Shown here piece by piece: positions 1 to 12,734 of a DNA stretch of 64,000 nucleotides. The notes beneath the pieces were generated by a model, which saw only the letters and a program-made list of their open reading frames with translations, was not told where the DNA came from and searched no databases. Position 1 is the stretch's first letter. Every line of letters starts with the position of its first letter. Position numbers and translations under genes: made by a program. The stretch is taken from positions 22,460,065-22,524,064 of the forward strand of contig OZ018416.1 in assembly GCA_963969595.1 (NCBI GenBank). Direction: 5' to 3'. The stretch comes from Neckera pumila (Eukaryota > Streptophyta > Bryopsida > Hypnales > Neckeraceae).

Positions 1-99
1 AATCTTGCAAAGCCTAGTTTGATATCTTGATTTTGGGCTGCAGGTCTATCCGAGCATCCACATGCTCTGAATGTGTGTAGGAAGGCGTAGTTGAGGGCA
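1..99 (+). other. 5' untranslated leader of the homogentisate dioxygenase gene
   Basis: This stretch precedes the first ATG of the HGO open reading frame. A pyrimidine-rich run ending in CTGCAG at about 38-43 looks like a splice acceptor, so the leader may be interrupted by an intron whose donor lies outside the window. The in-frame TAG at 88-90, followed by TTG at 91, shows that coding cannot extend upstream in this frame. No promoter element can be assigned. Confidence 0.4.
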
Positions 100-3000
100 A
101 TGGAGAGAATCAATGGATTTATGAAGGAGTTGAAAGTAAACGGAGGCGTCATGAATGGAGAGCATGATGTGGGGTTTGAAGAGTTGGAGTACCAACGTGG
201 GTTTGGCAACCATTTTTCCACGGAGGTTTTGAAGGGGGCGCTCCCGGTGGGACAGAACAGCCCTCTCAAGTGTCCCTATGGGCTTTACGCTGAACAGATC
301 TCTGGCACTGCGTTCACTGTTCCCCGGATGCATAATCAGCGAAGGTATGTCCTCATTTTTTCTATATCAGAACTATTGGTATGTGCAAGTGTGTTGCCTA
401 AGGTAGAGGACACTGTTTGCATCACTTATAGCATTCTTTGCATATGACTTTCGGGGGTACAGAGGGATCTTGGGTATAAGAACCAAATTTGTCGAGAACA
501 AAAAATTTTCTCACTCAATGTATGATGATTTCTCGCGCAATTTCAAAGTGGGAGGCTCTAGACCTTTGTAAGTGACATTGGACAACCCCATTTCCATTCA
601 AAGACCAGTGGCTTTACTCATTTAACCAAGTCATGCTGACACGCTACTTCTAATCGAAAGCCAACAAAGTGTATGAATACGTGAGTTGCTGTTGATTACA
701 GGGGTCATTCAATATATTTAGGAGTGTGACTTTCGGGAGATGTGTAGAGGGGTCTTTGGTACATGAACCAAATTTATCGAGATCAAATTATTTTCTCACT
801 CAATGTATGAATTTCTTATGTATTTTCAAAGTGGGAGGCTGTAGACCACTGTAAGTGACATTGGACAACCCCATTTCCATGCAAAGATCAGTGGCTATAA
901 TCATTTAGCTAAGTTACACTTACACTCAACTTGCTGATTGAAAGCCAACCGGGTGCATTGGAAGAGATGAGTTGCTGTTGATAACAGGGGTCAGTCAATA
1001 GGGATCAGGTCCGGAACGGTTTGGTATCCTCTACCTTACCTGGTTCTCCCTCCCTCTGGTTGGTTCTCCTAATGAAAAGTGTTGTTTTGTTGTAACAGCT
1101 GGTTATATAGGATAAAACCATCGGTAACGCATGAGCCGTTTCATCCCCGTGAGCCAACCAACCAGCGACTAGTGAGCGATTTCAGTTCCACTTCGGCTGC
1201 ATCTGTAACTCCCACGCAGCTCAGATGGAAACCACCCTCTCTTCCCGAGGCTGAGCTCAATTTCATCGATGGACTGTACACCATTTGTGGAGCTGGGAGT
1301 CCGTTTCTGCGTCATGGCTATGCCGTCCATATGTACATTCATATATCTATCTCCTTTCCCCCTTTCTTATTCAGTTCCTTGAAGCTCTCTTTCTGATTTC
1401 TACATAACATTCATCTGCAACTTTCTCATCGTCCTTGGAAGTGTTCATGAAAAAGAATCTAGATTCCGTTTGAACACAACCTTGAGTTCTAGATAGTCTT
1501 TGCAACCCACATCCTAAAGTTTTTAGAATTTTACTAGCTTCATGTGTCAAGTCTTTGTAGAGATTATGTCGTTTTTGCATTTGATTCTATAATGATCATA
1601 CAGTTCTCTACATTAGAGGAAGGTGCACAATCCCAATGTTATGTACTTCGTATGTTTTTCTCATGAAATGCACTTGTGACGTGTCTTTAGGTACACTGCG
1701 AACATTTCCATGGAGGGCTGTGCATTTGCCAACGCAGACGGGGATCTTCTTATCGTTCCACAACTAGGACGTAAGCTTCCGACTTTCCATTTTGATTTTG
1801 GAATAGGGCTGGATAGTTGGTGAACTATTATTAGGTCACATCTGCTCCAACCAAGCAGCACCAACTAGGTAACTGGGGCGTTTAAGGACCATTAGCTAGT
1901 TGGAAGTAATCTAATCTATGGTGTGCCTACACTGGCAAGATTACTCATGATGAGTTAGTCTTTCAAGGTCATTTCTGCTACTTGATTAGTGCGATTGGAT
2001 TTAGACTTCAAACCATTGGCCCAGTCAATTACTTGTGCAAAATTAAGGAGTTAAATTCCTTGGTGAAAATCATTTCGTTGGAAGATAATAGCCGGAGTTA
2101 CCGGTATTACCAATTTGCTACTTGATTGGTGGGGCTGGTTCTAGCCATTAGTATGGAAAAAGTTTGTTTACTTATGCAAATTAAGGATGTCAGTTTGACT
2201 AATTAATGTAAATTCCTTGCATTATAGTAGTAATTAGCATCTAGTGGAAATGAATGTAATTTCAATGCAAGTTGGTAGGAATTAGCACCAATTTGCTATC
2301 GGACAAACTTCGGCAGTGCGGGAATTAAGTACCTAATTCCAGTCAGCGAATTGCTACTTGGTTGGTGTTTGGTCGTGCTGGTGTATCCCACCGAACTTGC
2401 TAAGGATGGTGTATCAATATCTTGATTATCATCTCCTGATGATTTTCTGTAGATGTCCGAGTGCAAGGTGCTTGTCAAAGCACTACTTTTGAAATTCAAT
2501 TTATCTCCTAAAGGATCCAAAAGCCCCCGACATTGGGACACCGGATACGCATTATCCTTGTTAACAAGAAGCTAAATATAACTGCTAGAATATAGCTGCT
2601 GCTGCTCGAGGAAATGCCTCTCTCAGGTCCATATGAAATTCTAGCAGTTTTGATTAGTTCATATGGAGACATTCTTTTCCAGTATTACTTGTTTGACCAG
2701 CACATGCAATGTTCTTCACTGATTCTGGTGGCCTCTCCCAAATTATGGGTTTCACAATTTGATCAATCGAATTTGGTCATTTTAAAACCATTAATCCTTG
2801 GTCTTCTAGGTGTTAACGAGGAGTAGCAGTGCTGATAATTCTAATCTTGGTGATGTTCTTCTGATGACAGGCCTATGGATCAAGACAGAGATGGGCAGAC
2901 TAGAGGTTAAGCCAGGGGAACTTGTGGTTTTGCAGCTGGGTATACGCTTTGCTATTGAGCTGCCGGATGGTCCTTCTAGAGGTTACGTTGTCGAGGTTTT

Positions 3001-5722
3001 CAGTGGCCATTTTCAGTTACCCGACCTCGGCCCAATTGGTATGCTCTTCTTATTTTTTTGAAACCATGTATTCTCAAGTTATACCAAGTTCTGCACTTTC
3101 ATTGGCATAACAATTTAATTAGTAAAGAATGCCACAGATCTGGAAATGGACTGTTCACTTGGAGGAACTTTCATGAGACCTAGCACTTACAGGGGTTTGA
3201 GTTGTGGAGAGATGCAGGTGCAAATGGGCTGGCAGAACCTCGAGACTTCCTCACTCCCAAAGCTTGGTTCGAGGAAAAATACTATGGAACAAGTGGTTTC
3301 ACTGTTATTCATAAATTTGGCGGCGCACTCTTTGATGCAAAGCAGGACTTTTCTCCCTTTAACGTCGTTGCTTGGCATGGAAATTATGCCCCATATAAGG
3401 TGAGACGAATTTTTCTAGCTCTTTTCTTTTTTAACGTAAACTGTCGAATCCATGGCAAAGGTTCAGAAACTTTGACCTGGACATCATGCAACACTTTTGT
3501 TAGAGTTTCGAGTTTCACCCTCATTTCCATCTTCCAACCTTTGCATCTCAAGTTGTGAATCTCCGATGCTAGATTTTATTAAAGATTTGAGTTTGTAGAG
3601 GTGCAATTAGTCAATACTAAATACTCCATTGAATTCTCACACCCTCGTTTTAGGAGGTGCAAGTAGAAACGTAAAACAAAATGAAGGTGAACTGATTTTC
3701 ATCTTCCAAGATCCATATCTATTGTTGTGCACCTCCTAATACACTTTTGCAATTGAATATTGAATTTTCGGCGTGCAATTAGTCTCATGGGTTAAGGTGT
3801 ACTCTATTCAATTATCTGTTTTGACTTGTTTAATCGAGGTCAAAGGGAGTCACAACGTGAAAAGTTGGGGTGAGGCATGTCGATTGAATCTAATGTCCCT
3901 GAAGTCATGGGGACTTGTTAGGAATATTTCCCTTTTACATCAAATGAAGTTTTGGGAGTATAGGCGTTGATCAGAGCGTGTTTCTTCCTTGCGTTCAGTA
4001 CAATTTGAAGAAGTTCTGCCCCTTCAACACTGTGTTGTTCGATCACGCCGATCCTTCCATCAATACAGGTATAGTCTAAATTTCTATCTGCCTAACTATC
4101 TGCATAACTAGGAATTCTGATGCCAACTTTGCTTCGTACAATGAACTTCGATAAGTTTAATGTCGGTGTTACTACTGCATAGTAGATTGTCCTCGTGCAT
4201 AAGAATGACCTTGTTGACATTGAATTGTTTTTCAGTATTGACTGTACCGTCGGAAAAGCCCGGTGTGGCTGTGGTGGACTTCGTGGTCTTTCCTCCAAGG
4301 TGGTCTGTTGCCGAGCACACTTTTCGACCGCCCTACTTTCACCGGAATTGCATGAGTGAATTCATGGGTCTTATTTATGGCATGTATGAGGTAAGCGTCA
4401 ACAGTTTTGGAAATAGCCAAATTAACAGCTTGAGAGCCTGATAGGAGGGGGAATGTAGGTTTGAGGCAAGATGAATTATGGTTTGAGAAGAATCTAGGCA
4501 TGAGGTCAGCGATGAAGCTAGTTAGTCACATCACGAAAGAATAGTCTAAAAATGCTTTCTCAGTTGACTTCAACTTGGATGTACTTCATCCATTTCTTAT
4601 GCTCCCAGCCTGGAAATTGTTCTTCATCCACCCACCCAGTGGATGCCTCTTTAGAAGTACTATAAACCAGAAAGGTGTCCTATTTACAGAGCAGAGTTTT
4701 CATTCAGACTGTTGAGTTATTGGTGAATACTGCATGCAGCTAATTTGCAAAAGTTATAATGTATCAGGGAAAGGCCGACGGTTTCATTCCAGGAGGAGCG
4801 AGTCTTCACAACTGCATGACTCCTCATGGTGTAGATACTGCTACGTATGAGGTATTTTCCTCCTTTCGTTCTTGTCCCTAAAGTCAAAACACAAATTCAT
4901 ATCAGAGAAAATTGTTTAATAAGAAGTCACTGGGCCTACACAACATTCAGTGGCACGACAACAAGGCATATGCCTTTTAGAAACTGCATCCTGAAAGCAA
5001 TACATGGTGAATCAACTTTTTCACCCACTGAAAATACTGATAGATGGATGTGCAAGGGTTGGATCTTAATGTTTTTGATATTACTCTAGTCAAAATCATG
5101 TCTTGTTCCAACCTGGGCGTTTGCCCAACTTGGCTGCAATCGGTCACTGAAGTTGGAACTTGGTTGGAATGAACGATGATCTCCCTGACTGGAAAATGAC
5201 ATGACTTTCACTGCACTGTTTTATCCTGTTAGTGCGGAGCACTAATTTATCAAGTCACTCTATTTAAGTTATTGCAGGCTACTATATTATACAATTTCCA
5301 TACAATTTCCATCAGAAAGTAATTTGTAGTAACACCAGTTTGCGCCCTCACTAATAGGATAAATCAGTGGTGTTACTTCTTGTTACTAGCATTTATGACT
5401 ATATTTTGAACGAATAATTACTTCCTATTCATAGCATTCACGACTTATATTTTGAAGACCTTTATGATGTGGTTTGGGAATTGACTGGGACATTTCGATA
5501 ATTTTTTTGCAGAGAACTATCTGTGAGGACCCAAAGCCATCCAAAATACCGGATCATGCGTTAGCCTTCATGTTCGAGTCATCTCTGATCCCTCGTATCA
5601 CTCCTTGGGCCCTCAACTGTCCCCAACTGGATCCTGATTATTATAAGTGTTGGATAGGCTTACGCTCCCATTTTGATCGCGCGAGTGTACCAGAGGCAGA
5701 AGATTCTGAACATGTAACGTAA
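100..5722 (+). CDS. HGO: Homogentisate 1,2-dioxygenase, nine exons, complete
   Basis: Predicted 475-residue enzyme that opens the ring of homogentisate with O2 to give 4-maleylacetoacetate in tyrosine degradation; in plants it also competes with tocopherol and plastoquinone synthesis for homogentisate. Exons read by homology and GT-AG sites: 100-344, 1099-1332, 1691-1770, 2871-3038, 3218-3399, 3999-4068, 4236-4390, 4768-4851, 5513-5722; the phases join to one frame ending in TAA. The iron ligands expected from the human enzyme are present: His362 and Glu368 in HRNCMSEF, and His398 in MTPHG. The catalytic histidine of AWHGN is residue 296. Other family blocks are [22 protein letters not shown] and [12 protein letters not shown]. 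The N-terminus is about 15 residues longer than the Arabidopsis protein as I remember it. ATG at 100 is the first in-frame start after a stop; an internal Met at residue 8 is an alternative. No lesion is seen. Confidence 0.97.
446..999 (+). repeat. Diverged tandem duplication in HGO intron 1
   Basis: Two copies of a roughly 270-bp unit lie at 446-713 and 728-999. They share the landmarks GACTTTCGGG, CTCACTCAATGTATGA, AAAGTGGGAGGCT, GACATTGGACAACCCCAT and GAGTTGCTGTTGAT, with many substitutions and small indels. The duplication lies wholly in the 754-bp intron and leaves both splice sites intact. Confidence 0.85.
1771..2870 (+). other. HGO intron 3, long and unique
   Basis: This 1.1-kb intron has donor GTAAGC at 1771 and acceptor ACAG ending at 2870. 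It is AT-rich with short related phrases around AATTAGCACCAATTTGCTA. I see no complete mobile element or coding relic. Intron 8 (4852-5512) is likewise unique. Confidence 0.6.
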
Positions 5723-6612
5723 TCACACACCTTCAAGCGACAGTTGAAGCATACTTTTTATTATTAGAATGGTCACATTGTATATATTCTTGTTAGCAAG
5801 TCTAGCAAGATTTTATCTCTCATCTCACTCAAACAAGATTCATCTCACTATAGCATGCAATATTTGGATACCATATGCAAAGTTATGAGGGTTCAAATTT
5901 GCGTTCTTTGATGATCTAAGACAAACCAACACAAGCTCTGATGTTGAGGTGGTGTACATTCTCAAAACTTACATGTACTCATTCTGCAAGATTTTGAAGT
6001 ATCACATTTTGGTAGGTGTAGAAATGAGGTGTGCTTACCTCAGTGGAGGAACTTGATCCTCCTTGGTGAACATTGATTTAAACTTTGATGATATTAACCG
6101 ACTGTACTGTACAGAAACATTATTAGACACCCTTGTTCATAAGAATTTTTGGCTTCTTTTGTGACACGGACTCCTCCTGTTTAGTTTAGTTAGTCGCGCT
6201 TGCAGCCTCGGTCTGTGTGCATCACATGGAAGGGGAAAAAGCTTCTTTCTATTCCGGTGGGGTAGGAATCTGATTGATCATCGTACAACCTTCACATGTG
6301 ATGAAATATCATTGGAAAGTTCTACTGTACTTCAACTTATACAAGTGGAGTGAGAATCTGATTGAACTACGGACACTCTTTACAGAGATAGAATTATCAC
6401 TAGAGGAGAGATGTGCTTGAAATGGCATCCCCCAACAAGATGTCCCTATTGTTTCATGGCTATTCGCATGTTTTTGGTACCTATTCTAATGAGCCGCTCT
6501 CCCAAGAAAGTCACTTTTCACTCAATTATTCTTAATGGTGGGCATCTTGTCACTTAAACAATGCTAAAATTGTATGATGGAGAGTTATAGTACGAGTTTC
6601 ACTAGTGGGTAC
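5723..6612. other. Downstream flank of HGO
   Basis: Presumed 3' untranslated region followed by AT-rich intergenic DNA. I find no second gene, clear poly(A) signal or recognisable repeat. Confidence 0.4.
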
Positions 6613-6772
6613 TAAGGTAAACTACTCCATTTGAGGCCAAATGGGAGTAAGCCCATTGTGGGCAAAATCATATTAATAATGTACATTTTAGAACTTGAAT
6701 GTACACCACTTATATAATTTTGCCCACAATGGGCTTGCTCCCATTTGGCCTAGAATGGGGTAGTTTACCTTA
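6613..6772. mobile_element. 160-bp fold-back MITE with TAAGGTAAACTACTCC ends
   Basis: The left arm begins TAAGGTAAACTACTCCATTT and continues through GGCCAAATGGGAGTAAGCCC and TTGTGGGCAAAAT. The right arm is its near-perfect inverted complement, ending GGGGTAGTTTACCTTA. Arms are about 55 bp around a 45-bp AT-rich centre. The terminal TAAGGTA is shared with the elements at 14252, 14437 and 29065. Confidence 0.85.
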
Positions 6773-7081
6773 TATTGGATTGGATTGAAAAGGTGGATAC
6801 TATATATGACACTCATTAGTGCAAGCCACACTAAACTTCATGAGAATTATAGAAAATACAAAACTTTACAAAGAAGATTTGGTTGAAAAAATCATATCCT
6901 TATATTAGCTACTTCCAACTAGCTTTTACATTTTAGTTTTTGCACTAGCTATTTATAAATCAAATCATTTTTACACCATTATATATATATTTAGACATCA
7001 TCAATGATTTTCTTATATAATGAAGATAATTTCAAATTATTATTCTAAACTATATCATTGATCAAGTTGGAGTAAAAATTT
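6773..7081. other. AT-rich spacer
   Basis: About 300 bp of AT-rich DNA with no recognisable gene or repeat. Confidence 0.4.
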
Positions 7082-8013
7082 TTAACCCCTAAAGGACCAA
7101 CATGTGTTTTTGGGCAATATAGAAACTTTGGGCAGGTACGTGTGACTGGAGATTTGCATACTTTGGGCTGAAAATTTTATAGAAGATGGGGACAAGGAAT
7201 ATCTTTCATATGCACCAAATTTCATGACATTTGGAAATACGAGTCAAAAGTTATGGCCTAATATGTTGTCTGTTTCTCAACTTGGGCAATTCGAGCAGAT
7301 CAGAAAAGATCACTTTTTTCAAAAATAAAAATTTGAATTGGTTTATTAGATTTGTATACACATGGAAAGCTTTGAATCATTCCATTTTGCTCAATGAGTC
7401 AAACGTTACAAGGAATTTTAGTTTGCGGGCAGTTATGGATTGTCTACTCTAAAATAAACTTTGAAGTGGTTTATTTCACTCAATTTTCAGTATTTTTCAA
7501 AAAAAATAAAGTTCTAGGATGTAGATTGTTTATTACAACACTGCAACCATTGGGATTAACATTTTTCAATTCCATAATCAACTTCTTAACAATTTAGTGT
7601 TTTGAACCATTTACAACTTCTTTCTACTTACTATTTTTTTCCTATATGTTGTACAATTCCAAATAATCTGAAAATTTTCAAGCATGTAGCCGACTTGCCT
7701 TGAAGAATGAATCCAAAGAAGCACAATCATTTTAGAATTTTTTTCATAATAATCTGACCTTGTGAAGTGCAGCTGCCCGATTTTTTGAAGGGCCAAAAAA
7801 TGGACTTTTGCCACTTCAAACGCTAATATCTTCCAATCTACACAATGAAAATTTCTGAAATTTTTTCCACACATCCCTAAATCAGAGTACTACAAGAACT
7901 TTTGGTTACATGTTTCCAAAAATGATATTTTTCAAAAATTTGGTACTTGTATTAGAAATGGCAGTTTTGGAGCAGTTTTGGTGAGAACATAGTCAAGGAA
8001 CTTTAGGCGTTAA
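7082..8013 (+). mobile_element. TTAA element A1, family A, forward
   Basis: About 930 bp between TTAA at 7082 and TTAA at 8010. The left end reads TTAACCCCTAAAGGACC and the right end is the degenerate inverse CTTTAGGCGTTAA. The interior carries family A landmarks: GTGACTGGAGATTTGCAT, GTCAAAAGTTATGGCC, TTTGAATCATTCCATTTTG, AACCATTGGGATT and AATGGCAGTTTTGGAGC. No open reading frame of transposase size exists. Confidence 0.85.
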
Positions 8014-8518
8014 AGGCTTACAATTGGAAATAAAACATAATAAGTTTTTCAAATTTCAAATTTTACTTTTGAAATGTGAACTAAACCATGTCCAGTTGTT
8101 TTTTTTAAATTGTGAAATAGAGTTCACAAATGAATCCTGTAATCAAGAAGATGCTTAGATTGCCTAAGAAATAAGATTGTTCATAACCATTCCTCATCAC
8201 CAGACCATATAGAATGAATCAAATCTTTCTATTTAGACAAAAATACTTTCCATGACAAACAAACAAAAGTCAATTTTTATTTTGGCTTTTTGTGATTTTT
8301 TTTTTGGTATAGCTTAATGAACCCTGTTTTGGGCTTAGGATGGCACGACTTTTGCTCCTAGGACCAATTCAAATTAAAAACACATTCTCAAAAAAATGAT
8401 GAATTTTCTTTCTTCAAAACAATAAAAAAATCACAACAAATATGAGAAGGTAGGAGCCTCCTCAAAATCTGTTTTTTCCCCTGAGAGCACAATGGGACTT
8501 ACAATGGGACTTTAGGGA
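8014..8518 (+). mobile_element. 5'-truncated TTAA element, family B fragment
   Basis: This matches the 3' half of family B (AATGAATCCTG, AAGAAGATGCTTAGATTGCC, AAGATTGTCCATAAC-like, GGACTTTAGGGATTA end). Its 5' half is missing. It abuts element C1 directly, and the two appear to share one mutated TTAA at 8519-8522. Confidence 0.65.
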
Positions 8519-9411
8519 TTACCCCCTAAGCATCGAACATGCTTTTTTGAGAACATAGCATTTTTGGGCAGCTCACTACAAGCAGAGTTTTTATTTTATT
8601 TTCTTTGAAATTTTCATACAACATTTTCCCGAAGAGTAGCTTTAAGGACCAACAATTTTCATAACTTTTGATTGCATGGTTAAAAAGTTATTGTATGATA
8701 TGTGATTTTCAATGCTTGGCGGGCAGCTCAAAAAATTCTTAAAAAATCAATTTAAAAAAAAATAAAAATTTGAAACTGGTTCTCTAGATTTATATATACA
8801 TGGAAAGCTTTGAATTATTCCATTTTGATTGATGAGATGAAAATCATGAGGAGTTTTAGTTTGCGGGTACTTATGGAATCTCTACTCTAAAATAAACTTT
8901 GAAGTCCTTTATTTAACTCAATTTTCAATATTTTTGAAAAAAAAATAAAAAATTGGGTGTAGATTGTTTATTACAACATCACCACCATTGGAATTGGCAT
9001 TTTTCAATTCTATAATTAAATTCTTAACAATTTAATGTTTTGAATCATTCTCTACTTTTTTTTACTTACTATTTCTTTCCTATATGTTGTACATTTCCAA
9101 ATGATTTGAAAATTTTCAAGTATATAGCCAACTTGACTTCAAAAATGAGTCTAAAGAATAACCACCATTTTGGACATTTTTTCATACAAATGTGACCTTG
9201 TGAAGTGTAGCTGTTCTTTTTTTTGCAGGGACAAAAATAGGATTTCACTAATATCTTACAATCTGAACGGTGAAAAATTTTGAGATTTTTTCCACATCTT
9301 TTCAAACTAGCACATTACAAGATCTTACAGTTATATATGTCCAAAAATGTTTTTTTTCTAAAATTTGGTACATTTTTGGTGGAAACTTAGTCAAAAACCT
9401 TTAGGGATTAA
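8519..9411 (+). mobile_element. TTAA element C1, family C, forward
   Basis: The left end is TTACCCCCTAAGCATCGAAC, a mutated form of the consensus terminus. The right end is CCTTTAGGGATTAA at 9398-9411. The family C 5' landmarks GGGCAGCTCACTACAAGCAG and AAGAGTAGCTTTAAGG are followed by A-like sequence in the 3' two thirds. Confidence 0.8.
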
Positions 9412-10349
9412 GTACAGTACAGCACTAATCTCACCACAATTTTGGGCTCAGATTTGAAGGACAACTACAGGTGTAAATGTTACCCACGTACCGCTCGCTC
9501 CATTGTCGATATTGGTTATTCCTCTCCCGTGTTCAAAATATCCCCTTCCCCTTGGCAGGTGTGAATGCATCTGAGGAGTAGAATTTTTCAGGCTTTTGAC
9601 AGATCTAAAGAACCCCATCCATCATTCATGAGAAATAATAACAGTGGGACATGCCCCATTGCCCCCAGAGATGCTATAACTTCACTTCTGCTGGAGACTG
9701 TACTGGCATAACCCACATGCCCTGCAACAAGGCCACACATGAAGTATGCTAAGCTTTCCTCCTTGGAAAGTCTTAACTCAAGTCTTACTCTTAACCCAAC
9801 TTACTCTCCCTCTGGCAAAGTGCTTTCCTTTCCTTTCCTTTCCTTTCCTTTCCTTTCCCTTTTGCAATGAAATGAGCCTGCCCTTGGATCTGTGGCCAGG
9901 GGAGGAAATCCAATAGAAAACACGAAGAAACTCTCTGTCGTCAGTCTCAGTTGGGAGAGCTCTCAATGGGACTGAACTCAGTGAAGCTAATGGAGACAAC
10001 AGACAGCGGCAGCTGATGATAGCTTAGTTTCAAGCTCAAGATGAAGATGAAGAAGATGATGACAATGGCAGCAAGGGGGCAGAAGAGCATGCAGACAGGA
10101 AATTAGGGTGGAAAGAGATGAAAAGGAAGGGTGGAATAAATTGGGAGTGCTTTAGACTGACTTGAAGCACTTTCCATGTGAGAGTCTGGCTGGACTGCTG
10201 GAGGGGAAGGCGATGCAAGTGGCTACGTCACGGGCTGTGCAAGTCCTGGGCAATCACCTTTGTGGATTGGCTGGGCAATGCTGCACCAACTGAACTGAAG
10301 AAGGCTGACAAGCAGACACCAATCCCTTGTTGGAGACTTTAATTTATGG
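9412..10349. other. Unique intergenic DNA with a pentanucleotide microsatellite
   Basis: A (TTTCC)n run of about seven units occupies 9822-9859. The surrounding GC-moderate DNA contains short purine-rich runs (GATGAAGATGAAGAAGATGATG near 10040) but no convincing gene. Confidence 0.55.
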
Positions 10350-10640
10350 GTGGTGTTTTTTTATTTCTTTTAAACAAATGAAATGGGATTTCATTGCCAA
10401 GAATCATAATATACAACCAGTCACAAGTGGCCTGGCACAGAAGCAAACAAAACAATGCAACAGGAACCTACGTTTGGTTGGTTTTGGAAATCACTTGGGG
10501 GGGTCTTCAGTTTGTCTCATAGAGGCACCGCCAACAGCGCAAGCCTCTGTGCAAGCCTCCAAAGACTCCCGTCTGTATGTCTCAACACCTTGGGCAGCTA
10601 ATGATGATTTACTACCCAGCAGAGCCCGGGGCAGGAACCC
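10350..10640 (-). mobile_element. 5'-truncated LINE-like 3' end
   Basis: On the minus strand the sequence ends GGCAATGAAATCCCATTTCA followed by an A-rich tail (the T-run at 10358-10370 on the plus strand). The same terminal phrase recurs at 19242, 26590, 31070, 51365 and 58565, always next to an A-rich tract, as expected for truncated retrotransposon 3' ends. Extent upstream is approximate. Confidence 0.55.
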
Positions 10641-10713
10641 TTGTTTGTCAATGGGGAGTGCTAGCATATGAGTGTAGAATTTATGAGCTCATGAGCTTAG
10701 GAGTCTATACTGA

Positions 10714-10961
10714 ATAGTGCAATTAGGTTGCCCCAGATTAATATCTCGACATTCTACACTAAATCAATATCCGAGTTATTGGAGAAGGATGCAAAGATGT
10801 GGGGAAACATGTGTGCTACATGGGTTGGTACACTGATTCATGGCTTGGGATCAAAGAATGGCTTGTGCCTCCATTTGGACAAGCCATGAGTCATGAGGTA
10901 ACATGAGGTAACTTCTTTGGGGTAAGGCAACATAATTGTCAAGGCAACCCAATTGCACTAT
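10714..10961. mobile_element. MITE family L, copy 1
   Basis: Inverted termini ATAGTGCAATTAGGTTGC and GGCAACCCAATTGCACTAT bound 248 bp. The interior shares AATCCATGGCTTGG-like, ATGGCTTGTGCCTCCAT and GTAAGGCAAC phrases with the copy at 32996-33224. Confidence 0.8.
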
Positions 10962-12536
10962 TTAGTGTAGATTATAAACACCTTCTATAGTTATAGGAAT
11001 CTATGGTATAGCTACCTATGCCGTTAGAGACTCTTTCTATGTTATGTAGGTGCATTTGTTTGAAACACCTTCAAATGGTTGTAGGTACATACCAACAACT
11101 AGGTTCAAGGCTCATAGGCTCACGGCTCTGCATTCACACACTAAATTGTTTGTTTGACAATAAAGGATTAGAGAATAGGGAACTTGAAAATATGCAAAAT
11201 CTTGCAACTTGAGGTTGAAATGTTGGAAAATCAAAACTTCAATCTCAAGGCAACAAGTTATCTCTATTGTCATGATATTTTTAACACTTTTTTACATGAA
11301 GTTTTCTTATTTTGAGAATGCATTTTCCAACCAGTGATGAAATTCTTAGAAATTATCATCTTAGCTTGCCGAAAAAGTTTCATCCAAATAAATAAATATT
11401 TTATTTTAACAATGGTGAACAATGGTCACCCTTACAATATATAAAAGGGAATCATGAAAGCATCCATACTCTACACCACAAAATGGCCCGGCAAACATAG
11501 GTGCAAGGGGACAAAAAAGAACAAGTGTTTCTTACAACAACCCTTTATTACTTGAAATGTGTATGCTGTTTTTTTGGCAATTTGTCACCATATTGGCTCC
11601 TAAATCACAAAATTATTAGCCACTTAATGAACTTGGAAAAACACACGTAGCTTCATGACTGAATCATTTTTCTAAACATTAGCCATAAAGCTAAAATTGG
11701 AAGCTTACATGTAGCCCATCAGCCCACTTCTTTCACTCGATGGAGCCTCTAATTGTTTTATTATAAAATTTAATCTTCATCTGAATGCTAGTGAGGCCAC
11801 CCAAAATATAGCCTTATTGAATGAGGGATTAGTCAGTTGACTACTTGTTCAATTTGTAAAAAAAATTCAATAGCCCCAACCATAGTGGGTCACCGTTGCA
11901 CATCTAGATCCAAAAGTAAGCAATCCCACGACTTTTTAAAGAAACAATTAGCATGTAGAAGGGCCTACACAAAATTCATAAGCTCCTAAGGTAGGAGGTC
12001 CATAAATTGCCCATTTAAACCTACTTGCCTCATCAATGAGAGTAATAGATATTTCAAGGAACATGTCACCCATTCCTAGATAGGAGACACATTTAGAACC
12101 TAGTCGATTTGAGGACCTTCTACCTTAGTGTATGTAGACTTCACAAAGAACTTGGAGCAAACTGCAAGCTCTAGCTTGGAGCACTTGTGGCTTGTTGCTC
12201 CGACAACAACACCAACAACAAAAAGAAAATGGAACATAACCATGCAAGGATTTTTTGGTTTCTGGGCTCTACAAAGAATGAACGGGATGTGACAGTTTGG
12301 CATGCAAAACCCTCTATTTGGCATGGCCAACCAAACATATGCCACTATGGAGTCTAAGGTGGATGTTTCTGCGGCCTAATGCCCAATACTGCCTTCCACC
12401 CAATTTTGCCATCTACATCACCTTCCCATTTGCGTCACTAATCTATCCAATTGCCTCAGTGGCCCACCCATTACCACAATCTTAGCTACCCTTTACCATA
12501 AGGGCAATGCACTTGGGGAAAGGACACATCAGTGTT
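10962..12536. other. Unassigned intergenic DNA
   Basis: About 1.6 kb of AT-rich DNA. Short open frames are not conserved-looking, and I recognise no repeat here. Confidence 0.35.
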
Positions 12537-12620
12537 ATTAGGGGAGATTTGAGGCCTTTGGAAGACTGCGAGTTCCCTTGCATTCCCAACCAAGCAGCTG
12601 GCTGATGTGGCCATGCTCTT
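12537..12620 (+). mobile_element. Left-end fragment related to the MITE at 29451
   Basis: It begins ATTAGGGGAGATTTG and continues with GGAAGACT, CGAGTT and CTGATGTGGCCA-type phrases matching the left third of the element at 29451-29697. No matching right terminus follows. Confidence 0.5.
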
Positions 12621-12734
12621 ATGTCCTTTATTGACAGATTCCTATCGGTGATCTCTTTGCAGGACTTGGTAAGCTTCACTTTCCCTTGCAATGGAATTCC
12701 GGTTTCCTTTGTTTCAAAACCGAAATAAAAATAA

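Noticed and set aside
7082..8013. Tc1/mariner or Tourist assignment of the TTAA elements
   Set aside because: TA or TAA alone could be read from TTAA, but three paralogous empty sites show the whole TTAA single when empty and doubled when filled.
7082..9411. LTR retrotransposon interpretation of the repeated ends
   Set aside because: The ends are inverted rather than direct, there is no TG...CA boundary, primer site or polyprotein, and the duplication is TTAA.
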